Origin: Ganoderma boninense
Lineage: Eukaryota; Basidiomycota; Agaricomycetes; Polyporales; Polyporaceae
Assembly (NCBI GenBank): GCA_002900995.3
Contig: CM035306.1
Location: 2,418,001-2,482,000 of the forward strand
Length of the DNA stretch: 64,000 nucleotides
Direction of reading: 5' to 3'
How positions within the stretch are numbered: position 1 is the stretch's first letter; each line of letters opens with the position of its first letter. Shown piece by piece: positions 11,190 to 22,475 of the stretch. The translations under genes were made by a program, and so were the position numbers. The notes beneath the pieces were generated by a model, which saw only the letters and a list, made by a program, of their open reading frames with translations, did not search any database and had not been told where the DNA came from.

Positions 11190-14100
11190 TCACCTCGACG
11201 CCAGGGCAGCGCCCACACCCTCCACGATCGCCCAGGAGTCCTCGATCCAGGACTCAATGACCACCGTATGGACCTTCTCGCGCATCTCGAGCGCCTCCGC
11301 GTGTTCGTGCGCCACTTCGTCCCGCCGCTCTAGGTCGCCGATGTTGTGGAGAACGACAGAAAGCAGGAAGAGGACATCGCACTGCGCGGAGTACATCTCG
11401 AGTGTGCAGTAGCACTGCGCGGCGTCCTCGAGATAGGGCACTGCCTCCTCCAGCGCAGTTTCTGCAGAAGCGCGGGAGCGCAAGGGGTGATTTAGGGAGA
11501 GGGGGTGGATTGTTGAGGGACGGGTGAAGCGGATATGAACCGGTTGGGATAGCGGAGGCGCGCGTTGGGTTGTTCGGGCGGACGGAAGGTCGGTAGCATC
11601 GTGGCAGTAGGGCGGCCGCGTGTACATCGTACCCAAGGGAGTGGCAGAGGAACGCGTTATGCCGCCAAGTGTGGGCGTAGGTAGGTGTACAGACAAGCGC
11701 GATGACCGTCAGTACGGGCGTCACGGGTAGGACAAGTAGACTCACGAGTAACTTCACCAGCGGCGATAATGCAACGCGCCAGGGTATATTCGGCGAACGC
11801 CTTCTGCTCTAGATCGTTCTCGCTCATGATCTGGATCAGATGGCGTCCAGACATCATCGGAAGAGAGGGTCGGAAGGAGAGCCGCGAGATGCAAGAATAG
11901 AGGAGTCTGAGCCAGCCGAACAAGCGGACAAACGGACCTAAGGAAGACATACCTGAGGCATCACTTCGTCAACTAGACGTTTGCACCATTTCGTCATCCC
12001 AAACTCCAGGCCGGCGTCTGCAAGGAGGATTATTCCTGTGCGGTAGAGATTGTATCGCCCATGGTATTCTGCATGCCAAAGCGCCGTGAGAAGTTGATCG
12101 ACTGAGGCGTGGCTTTGTTCGCACAGCTGCAGGAATCAAATTGACGCACCGACGTCAATTCTACTGACAGGGATAACCCGAAGGAGAGAAAACACGAACC
12201 CGATTGACCATGGCATCATACAAAGGGTCCCGTATCGTGCAGCCCATAGGATCCCTCCCCCACGAATATTCCCTAGTCATATGTGGTCCATTCGGCCGTT
12301 TGGGAATCAGGTAATCTTTCAGTTGGCGTTGTTGTCTGCTGCCGTGATGTCAGAGTTCGTTTGGGGCCTGATCCAATGTGCCCTTGTCTCGGGCGGGGGA
12401 AACATACCGGCGGCATGCGCGCAGAGCGAGGATGTTCCAGATCTCGAATGCCCACAGGTTGTAATCGGCGAGACTCAGGCCGCGCCAGACATCGGGATCT
12501 AGCAAGGACGCAACCGCCGCCTGGTACTTCCCTTGGCGAGCGACCTGTAGAGAGGTTGTGGTGGCGATATGTAAAGATCATGATTTGACGCAACGACGGG
12601 CTAAGAACGAAGACTCACGTGGAATGCTCGATTGAGAGTGACAGTCAAACGCGTATTGTCGTCTCCACCGACTTCGGAGAAAGCGGTTACGATATCCTCT
12701 TCTATCCTCGCTAGCTTCGTGCAACCTGATCACGGAATGAGAGGTAACGGAATAGAGCGGAATGTAAGCTTCCATTGGCAGTCCCAGTGCACGATACAGG
12801 CCCGAAGGGGGGGTGAAGAGGTTGAAAAAGAGGCATTGATCGTACCGAAGTTATTCCACAGCACGCTTTGCACGGCGTGCTGTGCGAGTTGCTCGGACTC
12901 GACAAACTGTCCACCTTGTACGTCGATGTAATGGTCGTACAGCCCTATTGCTTGCACTATTCGTTCATACGCAAGCGTGAGGGGCTGTTGCTATTCATCA
13001 TAGGGTCATATTAGCTCTAGAAATCGCCCTTGCAGGGAAAGACGGCGCGCCGTATTGACTTACATGGTGAACGTTCATGAGCTTCTTTACATCAGCGAGA
13101 ATCTCGAGTGGATGCATGTCAGGCTGGACCTCATTGATGATCGGTCGCCCACCAGGCTCAAGTGGCGGAAGGCGATGGAGAAGACTAGAAGGGTATGTCC
13201 AAAGTCAATTCCCGTTTCCATCGACCTCATTCTTCAGCATATGAGGCGAACCTTGAACAATGTTGCAAGGCCTTGTTGTCGCCTGCTGTTCGAGATGCAG
13301 CGATAGCCTCCTCTAGGGTCTAGCGACGGCGCATGTATCAGGACGGAACATGACGATACGATAATCATGTCACCCACTTTTCGGCATGCCGCCAGTTCCC
13401 GTCGAAGAAAATACATTCGTGCAAGATTGAGCATCGCATGCTGCCGCAGTCCCCTTTTCAAAGTCGTAGCATATTCTCGTAAGCCATTGATTGAGAAAAC
13501 TAAGAACTGGCCACGCACGATTCACTGCCCTCGTGGAATTTCTGTTCGAAGAACCTCCGGAGCCCATCATTTGCGACGTTGCTGTCTCCGGTCACCAAAC
13601 CCTTCATGAAGCTAAACCAATCGTGTCAACACCCAATGAAATAGCGCAGATCAAAAAAGTTTACAGCGCATAAGTCTCGGCCTCCGCATAATCCGTCTTG
13701 TCCAGCTTGGTCTTGAATAGCTGGAAGTCTGTGATTGCATGGCCCGAGTCGATCAATGGGTGATTTGTAATACATTTGACCATGCCGTTTTGACAACTGA
13801 GATCCGGGGAAGAAATGACCTACCGTTGGTTATGACGTCTCGACGAATTGGGGCGTAGCCGGGCGGCGACACAAAGGAGGGGCCAGTGTCAGTGTCGGAT
13901 CTTATCCACGCGATGAAGTCGTGGAAGAGTCGCTCAACGCCACCCAATGAGAGTTTAGTGAAGCTAACGAAGCAGCGATGACAGAAGTAGCCAAATAGAG
14001 AACGGCGACTCTGTGGAGCAACTTAGCAAGCTGAGAACGCGGTGGCCGTTCCAAGAGAGGATCGAGGGTTTGAATGTACTCACGAACCGAGCGGTCTGGG

Positions 14101-14727
14101 AGCCAGGGGTGGAAGCAATCAACCAAATTATCGCACGTGTATGCCATTCAAGAGCTTGCGTACCTCTTCATCATCCCTGTCGTGAAATAGGAGTGGTAGG
14201 GCTGTCGTGTTGTCAATGGATGGCGCAAACAAAAATCATTGAGCTTCTCACTCTGCATGAAATCCGACAAAGCATCAGGGCTCGTGAAAGCCTCGGGCTA
14301 TTTTTATTCAGAACATTATGAAATGATCGTGAGCTAGCCGTAAATGTGGTCAGTCGGTGATAGCTCAGCTGAAACTGACCACTTCTTCCAGCCTGAGAAT
14401 GAAAGCCTTAGCTGGACCGTCCACCCTGGGGAGAGCAGCTTGCTTGATGTCTGCAAGGATTTGCTTATATGACCGAGGGGGTGTGATCTAGAGAGAAAGA
14501 ATCAAGGAGTGGTCGAAGGAAGCGGACTTGGAGCGAACCTCGGCGACATCACGAATCATGATTCGATGCAGGGCGAGCACAAAAGGGCCAGGCAGGAGAT
14601 TATCATCGAGAGGTTGAAAGCCGAGGGCAAAGATATAAAGGAGCAGTATGTGGTGCGGTCGCAAGACATGGCTTGCGCGAGCATATGGCGGGACTGGGTC
14701 CGGTGGTGGCTGATGCGGCGGAGGCAT
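11190..14727 (-). CDS. APC5: Anaphase-promoting complex subunit 5
   Basis: APC5 is a TPR-rich scaffold subunit of the APC/C ubiquitin ligase, which triggers anaphase and mitotic exit. The start at 14727 gives MPPPHQPPPDP followed by a helical N-terminus (LRPHHILLLYIFAL) that matches the APC5 N-terminal domain. The next exon (ITPPRSYKQILADIKQA) joins after an intron running from the GTTCGC donor to the CTCTAG acceptor near 14490. Later exons include SPDALSDFM (about 14270) and FGYFCHRCFVSFTKLSL (about 13960), the conserved APC5 segment. Further exons carry TPR-like helices (WNILALRAC near 12440; LEQKAFAEYTLARCI near 11790), and the last exon ends with SAQCDVLFLLSVVLHNIGDL. The gene has many introns, and I did not fix every border. 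The function is assigned by family resemblance and is fairly secure. Confidence 0.75.
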
Positions 14728-15056
14728 GACAAAGGCGTTGAGGACTTGCAAGCGACTTCGCGGACCCAGCGAGTACGTGGGGGAGGCTCTGGTGTGTTTT
14801 CTGCTGCACAAAGCAGACGGCGCGAGGGCAGAGGGCCGGGACTGGACGCGCAAACGCTAAGAGCAAACGACGCGACCCGCTCGAGCCACCCGACGCGACA
14901 GGTCACGCGGTCACGTCGCGCGGCACGCGTCGAGAGCGTGAGAATGTCCTGCCAGGACGGGCATCGTGATTTTCAGAGTGATGCAACCAAGCATTCTTCG
15001 AGGCTTTGAGACTTGGGCCCTACCCATTCTCCTTCTCCCTCATCTCAAGTACCCCC
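14728..15056. promoter_or_regulatory. Divergent promoter region of APC5 and NOC3
   Basis: A 329-base region separates the start codons of a cell-cycle gene and a ribosome-biogenesis gene. It contains several CGCG-type steps near 14880-14935, a common look for promoters here. I cannot assign a specific factor site. Confidence 0.4.
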
Positions 15057-18000
15057 ATGGTCGTAAAGGGTTCCAAGAAGAGGGCCGCGCAGCATGTCCG
15101 AGTGAGACATCCTCTTCTCTTTACTCCTATTGGATACTCAAGACGACCCTAGAGGCCTTCCAAAAAGCGCAAGCTTACCGACGAGGACAAACTAGCTATA
15201 GCTAAAAGCAAAGGCAAGGAAAAGGCCTTCCACCGCGCCACAATTCCTATACCCAACCAGACCAACGAAGATGACCTTGACCTCTCCGACGACGACATGG
15301 GCATGTTGGACGAGTACGGAGGCGCAGTCTCTTTCCTGCGATCTTTGGATGAGAAGGGTATTGCAAGGTGCGTGTCTTGCAACTTCATCGAATATACATA
15401 TCACGGTGCGGCACACATCCGTTTGCTACAACGCAAATGCTATCGCATAGTTCTCCTGGCGCTTCACTTCCTACGCTGCTCGTCTGTCTGCCGTTGTATG
15501 GTCTCCGAACCCCACTTCCTCTTAGTTCGTTTCTCGTCGCGGGTTAATGAAAGACGGAGACTTACCCCGGTTCTCATAGGAGCAAAAAGGAGACCGAGCG
15601 TCTTCACCAACTACACAAACCGATCCGGAAACCCGTCGAAGATGACCTTCCGTCGGTAAATTCTGGTTCTGAAGACGAAGACGAGGAGGAATGGAGTTCT
15701 GGAATCAGCAACGTGGAAAGCCCGACAAACTCTGAAGACGAAGATGACATGGTCTCGATTGCAGAGTCTTCAAGTGCCGGGGCGCAGCGCAAACGACGCC
15801 GCAAACCTTTACAATCTGACGACGAGGAGCGGACGTTCGAGACACAGCTACGAAGGCGTCGCCCCGGATGGAATTCCGAGTCAGAGTCAGAGAAAGGCGT
15901 CGAGCGTTTACCAATCAAACTAGCGGACGGTCGTATCCAGAAGAGCGGGAGCAAAGTCGTTCTAGACGAGAGCGGTCTGGACACCGACGCAGAGAGCGCT
16001 GATGAGAACATCGAGAGAGCCCCTGAACCTCGATTCGAAGATGTCTCTACTGGTGCCCGCTTTGGGCGCGCGGCCGTCGCAGATGTCATTGGCCTGAAGT
16101 CACGCAAAGCGCGGATACAGAGCGCAAAGGAGCAGATCGCCGGAATATGTCAAGAGATTTTGGGCGATCCCGAAAACAGCGTAAGCTCCTTGCTGCTTGG
16201 ACCCCGACAAAACTATGACAGTCTAGACTCATTCGGGATTTATTTCTAGCTCGGTCTCTTAAGGCGTCTACATACATTCTCTCTACCCCAGATCTCAACG
16301 CCCACACATCCAAAACCTGTCTCGAACGATGTCGTCATCCGGAAGCTTGCTTTTTTGTCTCAGCTCGCGGTATTCAAGGACGTTATACCGGGTTACCGGA
16401 TACGCGCTCTCACTGACAAAGAGAAGGCGGAGAAGGTTAGCCAGATGGTTCAGCGGACCCGAGACTGGGAACAGGGCCTCGTGGGCGTATATCAGGCGTA
16501 CCTTCGTAACCTAGAAGGGGAATTGAAAGGTGTGAAACGCTAACGTAACATTATTGTTTGTGCATTGGCTGACGGAGATACACCAGCGAAGAGTGACCTA
16601 GCGGAGACAGCACTTCATTGTATGTGCACGCTTCTTGTAGAAGTGACGCACTTCAACTTCCGCATCAACCTTATGAGCTGTATTGTCGCCGCGCTCAGCC
16701 GCAAATCCTGGGACAAGGTACGGGGTCGCTTCTTGACATCTCCGGTGGCTTCGCGCGCTCAATGGATCGTGTCGGACCATCGGGAATGGCCTCCACCCTC
16801 CGCAGCCCTGCTGACCATCCACCGCACTGCTATAGACATCTGACCTGTGCCTGGACACAATCATAAGCGTCTTCCGTGCTGACAACACTGGAGAGCCATC
16901 CTTGGAGATCGTGCGGCTACTGAACCGCATGATCAAGGAGCGCAAATACAACGTCCATCCGGAAGTGCTGTCCTGCCTGCTCCACCTCCGCTTGAAGTCG
17001 GAGCTCGGCATCCGCGGCTCGGAGACGAAGGTGGACAAGGAGAACGCAGCCGCGAGCGGGAAAAAGTTTTCTAATGGTCGGGCCGCGGCCCGTCGCGCAA
17101 AGGGGAAGGCGGTGGACCAGCCGCATTTGAGCAAGAAGGCGAAGAAGGCGTTCAAAGAGCGCAAAGAAATCGAACACGAAATGCACGAGGCCGCGGCTGA
17201 GGTCGACAAGGAGGAGCGCGCGACCAGGGTGAGTGGCTCCTGCCTTCCGTTTTCACCTGTTTCTGCAGCGAGCGGCTGTGACGGCGCGATGGAATCTTCC
17301 CACCGCGCACACTCACACGGCACTAGACAATAGGGCTAACCACACTACCTTGCTAACTTAATCTGCGTTGATTTAGCACACCGAAACACTCAAGTTGCTG
17401 TTCGTGCTCTACTTCAGTGTGCTTAAAAATCCGCGGCCGACACCGCTACTCCCCGCGGCGTTGCGGGGGATCTCACGGTATGCACACCTCGTGAACATCG
17501 ATTTCTTCAAGGACTTGTTGCAGGTCTTGAAGACCCTAATGACGCAAGATCACGAAGGCCTTATTGTCGACACGAATCCGGCCGGAACTAAGGTTCCTTC
17601 CGATCCTAGTCCTGCGCACCCACCGGCTCCGGCTCCGAACGACACGTCAAACATCGCCGCAGTACAGCATCAGCTCTTGTGTGTCATGACAGCCTTCGAG
17701 CTTCTGTCCGGACAAGGTGTGTGGTCTTGTCCCGCTTGCCCGGACCCTCCCTGCCCCATTTCCCTACCGCTCCTCGGTCGCATGGATGTGGAAGTGCTAA
17801 TGGTCTTGCCACTGACGTCTGTCTTGTCCCTCAACTCCATCTTTCATCCTTCCTCTTCGACGCACAGGCGAGGCCCTCGACATCGATCTCAACGACTTCG
17901 TCAACCGCTTGTACGCCGTCCTCCCGTCCCTCGCGCTCCATCCAGACATCGAAATCACACCTACCCCGGTCCGCGCGCAGCCCCGCAACGCCCCGCAGCA

Positions 18001-18385
18001 CTCGCCCGCAGACACCCTCTTCCGCGCGCTCGAGCTGGCGTTCGCCCCACGCGCCGCGTCTGCCGCACCCCTGTCGTGGCGCGCCGCGGCCTTTGCAAAG
18101 CGTCTGCTCTCCGCGGCGCTGCACTGGCCGCCCGCGACGGCCGCCCGCGCAGTCGCCTTCGTCGGGGAGCTTGTGGAGCGTGATCCGAAGCTCGAGGCGC
18201 TGCTCGCGACCGAGGACCGAGCGGGGAATGGCGTCTACCGGCCTGACGTGGATGATCCGCAGGTGTGCAACGCGTTTGGGTTCGGGAGCGCGTTCTGGGA
18301 GCTGCGCACGCTCGCGGCGAGTCACTGGGCGGAGCAAGTGCGCGTTGCGGCTGCACAACTGCTAGATGCACACTCGTCCTCATGA
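15057..18385 (+). CDS. NOC3: Nucleolar complex protein 3 (60S ribosome biogenesis)
   Basis: Noc3 works with Noc2 in maturation and nuclear transport of pre-60S ribosomes, and in yeast also in replication initiation. Exons read as 15057-15101, 15153-15367, 15580-16180, 16250-16529, 16587-16717, 16836-17228, 17377-17716 and 17868-18385; all join in phase. The N-terminus is basic (KGSKKRAA, SKKRKLTDEDK) and a long acidic Ser/Asp/Glu stretch follows, as in other Noc3 proteins. Then come the NOC3 region (ETALHCMCTLLVEVTHFNFR) and the CBF/Mak21-type C-terminal domain (LPAALRGISRYAHLVNIDFF; DDPQVCNAFGFGSAFWEL). Introns 2, 5, 6 and 7 (118-212 bases) are longer than is usual in this window. Confidence 0.92.
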
Positions 18386-19053
18386 GTTATGGTGATGTGT
18401 ATGATCGGTGTGGTCACAGATGCTTGTAGTACATATATATACATGCCCCACGCTGTCGTGCTTGGAGTAGGGTGCGAGAAGTGTCTATGGTGTCTACCTG
18501 TCCCGGGTGGTCCGTCGAAGCCACCAGAAAGTGTCTGCCGTGCACACAAAGTCAAGAGCGTCCTGGCGCGATCTCGCGTATCGACTGGCGATGGGGTAGA
18601 TGCAGCGGAAGATGAGTATTGTAAGAGATACAAATGATATTCAGACAGGCTAGATCTACAGCTGTTTCGAGTGTCATGATGCTACATACGATCGAGGCGA
18701 TGGGAACAAAAAGGGTCGAAGCGAAGGCGAAAGTTCGAAGTCAATAACATAGCGGTTTCGGCAACCGGGAAAAAGGAACGGAAACACAAGGCGTGGCTTG
18801 GCAGACACGCGGGGGTCGGGGTCGTGCCGCTGAAAAAGGGCGATCGACGGCGCTGGTCGAAAATCAACATCAACAGAAGATGTGTGTCCTGCAGGTCATA
18901 AATAAACACTCGTCTGAGGCACCCTGGCTGTGGCGCGCGGTGTCCGTCATAAGGTATCATAAGGATAGGTTCGCAGAGGTTCGCGGGTCCGTGGGCCATC
19001 GCCAGCCGCTGTGACTATCGTCGGCAGAGGCTCGAGGCATTGCAACGCGACCA
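18386..19053. other. Convergent 3' intergenic region
   Basis: The 668 bases between the NOC3 and TEA-factor stop codons hold the 3' UTRs of both genes. A short AT run (ACATATATATACATG) lies near 18430. I see no gene or structured RNA. Confidence 0.5.
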
Positions 19054-20854
19054 CTACCGAGGCTGGAAGCCGTAAGCCTGCGGCTGCGTGGGGAACGAGT
19101 ACGGCAGCATGCGTGATGCGAGATCGTCAACCGAGCTGCTCCCAGGCACTGGGACGCTCCTCGGAATGTACGCGGCGTGCGGCGAGACGGGCGAGCTCGA
19201 CATCGCCTGCGAAAAGGTCGGCGAATGGGGAGAGAGGGGGGGCAAACCAAGGGGAGATGAGAGGTGCTGCTGGGGGAAGGACGACGTGGTCGCGGAGGAC
19301 GGGGGCTGCCCGCGCCAGGGGTACTTTTGGAAGCCAATGAGTTCCATGGCCGGCACCTGGCGCGATGCATCGATGACGCGCTCGATATGGTAGACGAGGA
19401 CCGCGAGGACCTCATTGTCCACGACCATCTGTTGCGTAATGGTGCGCACTGAAGCGGAATGGACGGACGCAAAGAGGAAGGCCCAAAGGGAGAAGAAGAA
19501 AGCCACGTGATCAGCATCTCATGAACGGCACCCGATGGACACGTTGCGCCCTGGACGAAGCTTCCAGGGCAGGCGCGTGCCAAACTGAATTCATGCTCAC
19601 CTGGGTCGAGCCAGTGGCAGCGGCTGAGCGCAGAATCTGGCAAATACGCGTAGACCATTTGCGACGAGGATGAATCTGCATTGAGGCTGGCTTGGAGCTC
19701 CGGGGTCGACACCTGTGCGAACAGCCCGAGGTCCTGTGAAAGAACTGTCCTCCCAGGACCCCAGCTCTTCGTGTGGCACTTGGCGATATTCCTCCATGGG
19801 TTGGCCAAGGACAGCGCCCCGCTGATACCCTGCAAGTTGCGTGGACACCGGAGATCTGCCAGGGGTGGCATCGAAACGCGGAAGTGCAAGAAGACCCGCG
19901 ACGGTGATGAACCCGTTGCACCGACTAGCTGGTCAACGTCCAGGGAGAGCGGGGGCATTCCATCAGCCCAGAAGTAGAGGTTGGATATTCGATTGGGGAA
20001 GGAGAGCGTGTAGTCGGATACGGAATCGGAATATGACGAATGTGGCAGGGTGAAGAGGGCCGGATCCATGGCGAGCGGTTCTAGCTTGACAGATACAGGC
20101 GTAATAGGATGTGCGGCTGAAGGTGATGGCAGCGCTCCGAAGTGGACGTCTGTTGTTGACGACGGAGACACGGATGTGGAAAACATGTCATCGGAGCGGA
20201 GCTCGAGGAAGGGAGACAGTTGCGATGACGGTGAGAGTGGGGGATATGGGGATGCAACAGGGAGATCGTTTGGGAAATCCGTCGCGCGGTGTTCCGGTGT
20301 GGATGAGGAGGAAGAGGACCCAGTGTAGGAGTCAGGGGCGTCTGGCTTGCTAGATGAGGCGACGCCGGAGGGACCTGCAGCCGAGTTCTTGTTCGTGTGC
20401 GCGAGAAGACCGTTCTCCTGGAAGAGCTCCTCACCACCGGCGACAAGGTGGAACTCTAAAACGGAAGGGAAAGTGGTTGAGTGAGCGCACGGCAAGGGGG
20501 ACAGGGCAGACTGACCAGGCTGACCCCTCCACATGTTGCGGAGGACCTGAATATGACTCGCGACCTGCTTCTTGGTGCGCTCGATGCCAGCTGCCTTGAG
20601 GTGGTCGACGAGGAACTGGTTGCGCCAGCGACTGCGGCCGCGGGAGTATGTGGCCCAGGGAGATTGCCAGTAGAGGCGAAGACCTGCGGGGAGGGGAGAT
20701 TAGCGCGGAGGAGTGCGCAGTGGCAAGATTGGGACGGACCCTCGACGAAGATCTTCTCGACATCCTTGGACCAGACTTCGCTGCCGTCCTTGAGGAGCTT
20801 GTGGTGCTTGCGGGCGGGGGTGAGGTTGTGGGGGGGCTCTGGGAGGGAGTCCAT
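19054..20854 (-). CDS. TEA/ATTS-domain transcription factor (AbaA/Tec1/TEAD family)
   Basis: This is a DNA-binding regulator of the family that controls conidiation and filamentous growth in ascomycetes (AbaA, Tec1). Its role in basidiomycetes is poorly known. Exons read as 20854-20740, 20683-20516, 20455-19601 and 19448-19054. The TEA domain spans about residues 15-90 across the first two introns: KHHKLLKDGSEVWSKDVE, then YWQSPWATYSRGRSRWRN, then the recognition helix region KKQVASHIQVLRN. The rest is Ser/Pro-rich, with one more ordered block (about 20000-19600, SNLYFWADGMPPLSLDV) like the effector-binding region of TEAD proteins. A second in-frame ATG at 20953 would add 33 residues; 20854 is preferred because it gives the compact leader seen in the family. 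A MITE lies just upstream. Confidence 0.88.
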
Positions 20855-21042
20855 GGTGGCACGGGTGGCGGAGGAGGTGCGAGGCGGGGCGGGGTGGACG
20901 GGGGAGGTGGTATAGATGCGGCGGCGGTAAGCAGAGGCCACGTCCCTCCCCATGAAGACAAACGGAGTCGCACGCGAAGGGGGAGGAAAGATTTGGAAGG
21001 TATAAAGGGGACGGGTAACGCGAGGGGACGCGAGCCGACATA
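20855..21042. promoter_or_regulatory. Proximal upstream region of the TEA-factor gene
   Basis: This 188-base stretch lies between the chosen start codon and the MITE. If transcription starts here, little native promoter remains between gene and element. A GTATAAATTA-like TATA match on the minus strand lies beyond the element, near 21440-21451. Confidence 0.3.
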
Positions 21043-21112
21043 CAGTGCCTTGCATAATTGCGTGAACGCGCCGAAAAATTCCTGCAGGCGCCTATATGCT
21101 CGCCTACCAAAT
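21043..21112 (+). repeat. Left terminal inverted repeat of the MITE
   Basis: A 70-base arm running from CAGTGCCTTG to ACCAAAT. It pairs with 21356-21425, with mismatches only in its inner half. Confidence 0.88.
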
Positions 21113-21355
21113 CAGGACGCCTGGGAAGCTTCAGAAGCGAGTTGGTGACCTTGATGTGACATGTCTCTTGGATGGCATGGGTGCCTCCCGAAGCAGCTGA
21201 GGGCCCAAATGGTACACTAGGAGGCCCGTTGAGAACCACTGAGCTCTCCAGGAAGTAGACAAGCGTGGGGGACAAGGGGAACAGTCAGGCTGAAGTTACG
21301 ACCAGGAGAGGCGCACAGGCGGCGTTGGCGTTGCATGTGACCGTGATCCATCCGC

Positions 21356-21425
21356 ATTTGGTAGGCGAGGTATAAGCGCCTGCTGGGGATTTTTCGGCGC
21401 GTTCACGCAATTATGCAAGGCACTG
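21356..21425 (-). repeat. Right terminal inverted repeat of the MITE
   Basis: Reverse-complement partner of the 21043-21112 arm. Its outer end is followed directly by TA. Confidence 0.88.
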
Positions 21426-21427
21426 TA

Positions 21428-22475
21428 AAGCCGGAGGGGGTAATTTATACGGACGATCGGGAGACTCGATCCTGGATCTCGCGAAGAACGCGCAGATGGC
21501 AAATCACTGGGGCTCGGCGCTGCGTGCGAGCAACCCGCCGCTGCCACTCGCGCTCCCCGTATGGCAACCCACGCCCGCCCTCTTGGAGTCAGTCAGACAC
21601 ACAAAACAGCCCCTGTCCCTCCGTTTTAGCCTGGATGGGATCGGGCTTAATGCCCTTTTCGACAAACCAGCACAGGAATGGAAACACACACGCACCACCG
21701 CAGCCCGGCCCAGCCCACCAACGCCTCGGACGACCCCCGTCCCCGTCCCTTTCGAGCATAGCAGCCGCGCCCTCGTTTGCACCCCAGACATCGCCCAAAT
21801 GCACCCTCCCCCGCTGCAGCGTCTCCCGGCCCAGACCTGCCATCAGATTCAGAGCCAGCGCGTCTCCCCCGCCTTCCAGACATCCTCCCACCTCCGCACA
21901 CGGCACAGACAATGAGAACCGGACGGAGCGTGTTCTCACCGGTCGCCTTTCAGCCTTCCCAAAAAGGAGCGGCCACCGTGGGCACCTGCCCCAGCTCCAG
22001 TCCGAGTCGCCTCTCGCCACCACGCGATCCGCACCAGCGACGCCCGAGCATCCCCGCGCGCGTGATGGCCGTCGTCCCGTCGCCAGTCCAAGAGCGGGCG
22101 CGATGGGCGTGGCCCGTGGGATTTGATAGCGGGAAAGGTGCTGGCGGTGAGTAGCCTCGCCCCCGCCACGCGCCATGGCAGATCGCACTCACAAGGGAAG
22201 GAAATCTGGGCTCCTGTCCGTGGAAGCTCACTCCCGTCCGTCGTCGGCAGCTGTGACCCCAGTGTCCGTAGAGTTTGATCTTCCCAAGCTGCCCTCGGCC
22301 TGAATCCCGTCGACCCCGCGAGTGCCCGGTGTGCGCTAGCCCCGGCCCCAGCGCCTGGCGGGCGCCTTGCGTGCCGATGACTCGGTCCGATCGTCCGGCA
22401 GCTCGCCACTCCGGCGCCTTTGTGCGCCCAGTGCCAACGCGGGCGCGTACAGCCTTCCGCTCGTTGTCTCCGGCG
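21428..22475. other. Long upstream region of VPS23 and the TEA-factor gene
   Basis: These 1,048 bases lie between the MITE and the VPS23 start. Long open frames occur on both strands, but they overlap each other, show no family motif and follow from high GC content. The region probably holds the VPS23 promoter and the distal TEA-gene promoter. Confidence 0.4.

Larger units (their letters stand above)
21043..21425. mobile_element. Tc1/mariner-type MITE with 70-bp terminal inverted repeats
   Basis: This is a 383-base non-autonomous element. Its ends are inverted copies starting CAGTGCCTTGCATAATTG. The left arm (21043-21112) and right arm (21425-21356) are identical for the first 37 bases and about 90% identical over 70. 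Both ends are flanked by TA (21041-21042 and 21426-21427), the target-site duplication of the Tc1/mariner superfamily. CAGTG as terminal bases is also typical. The interior (21113-21355) has no transposase frame, so movement would need a transposase elsewhere in the genome. Confidence 0.88.

Noticed and set aside
18957..20534. A 525-codon minus-strand frame read as one exon
   Set aside because: Only its 5' portion is the TEA-factor exon; the end of the frame passes through an intron, and family-consistent splicing at 19601/19448 is preferred.
20456..21055. Longer N-terminus for the TEA factor reaching into the MITE
   Set aside because: The frame enters the inverted repeat of the element, so the extra codons are not part of the ancestral protein.
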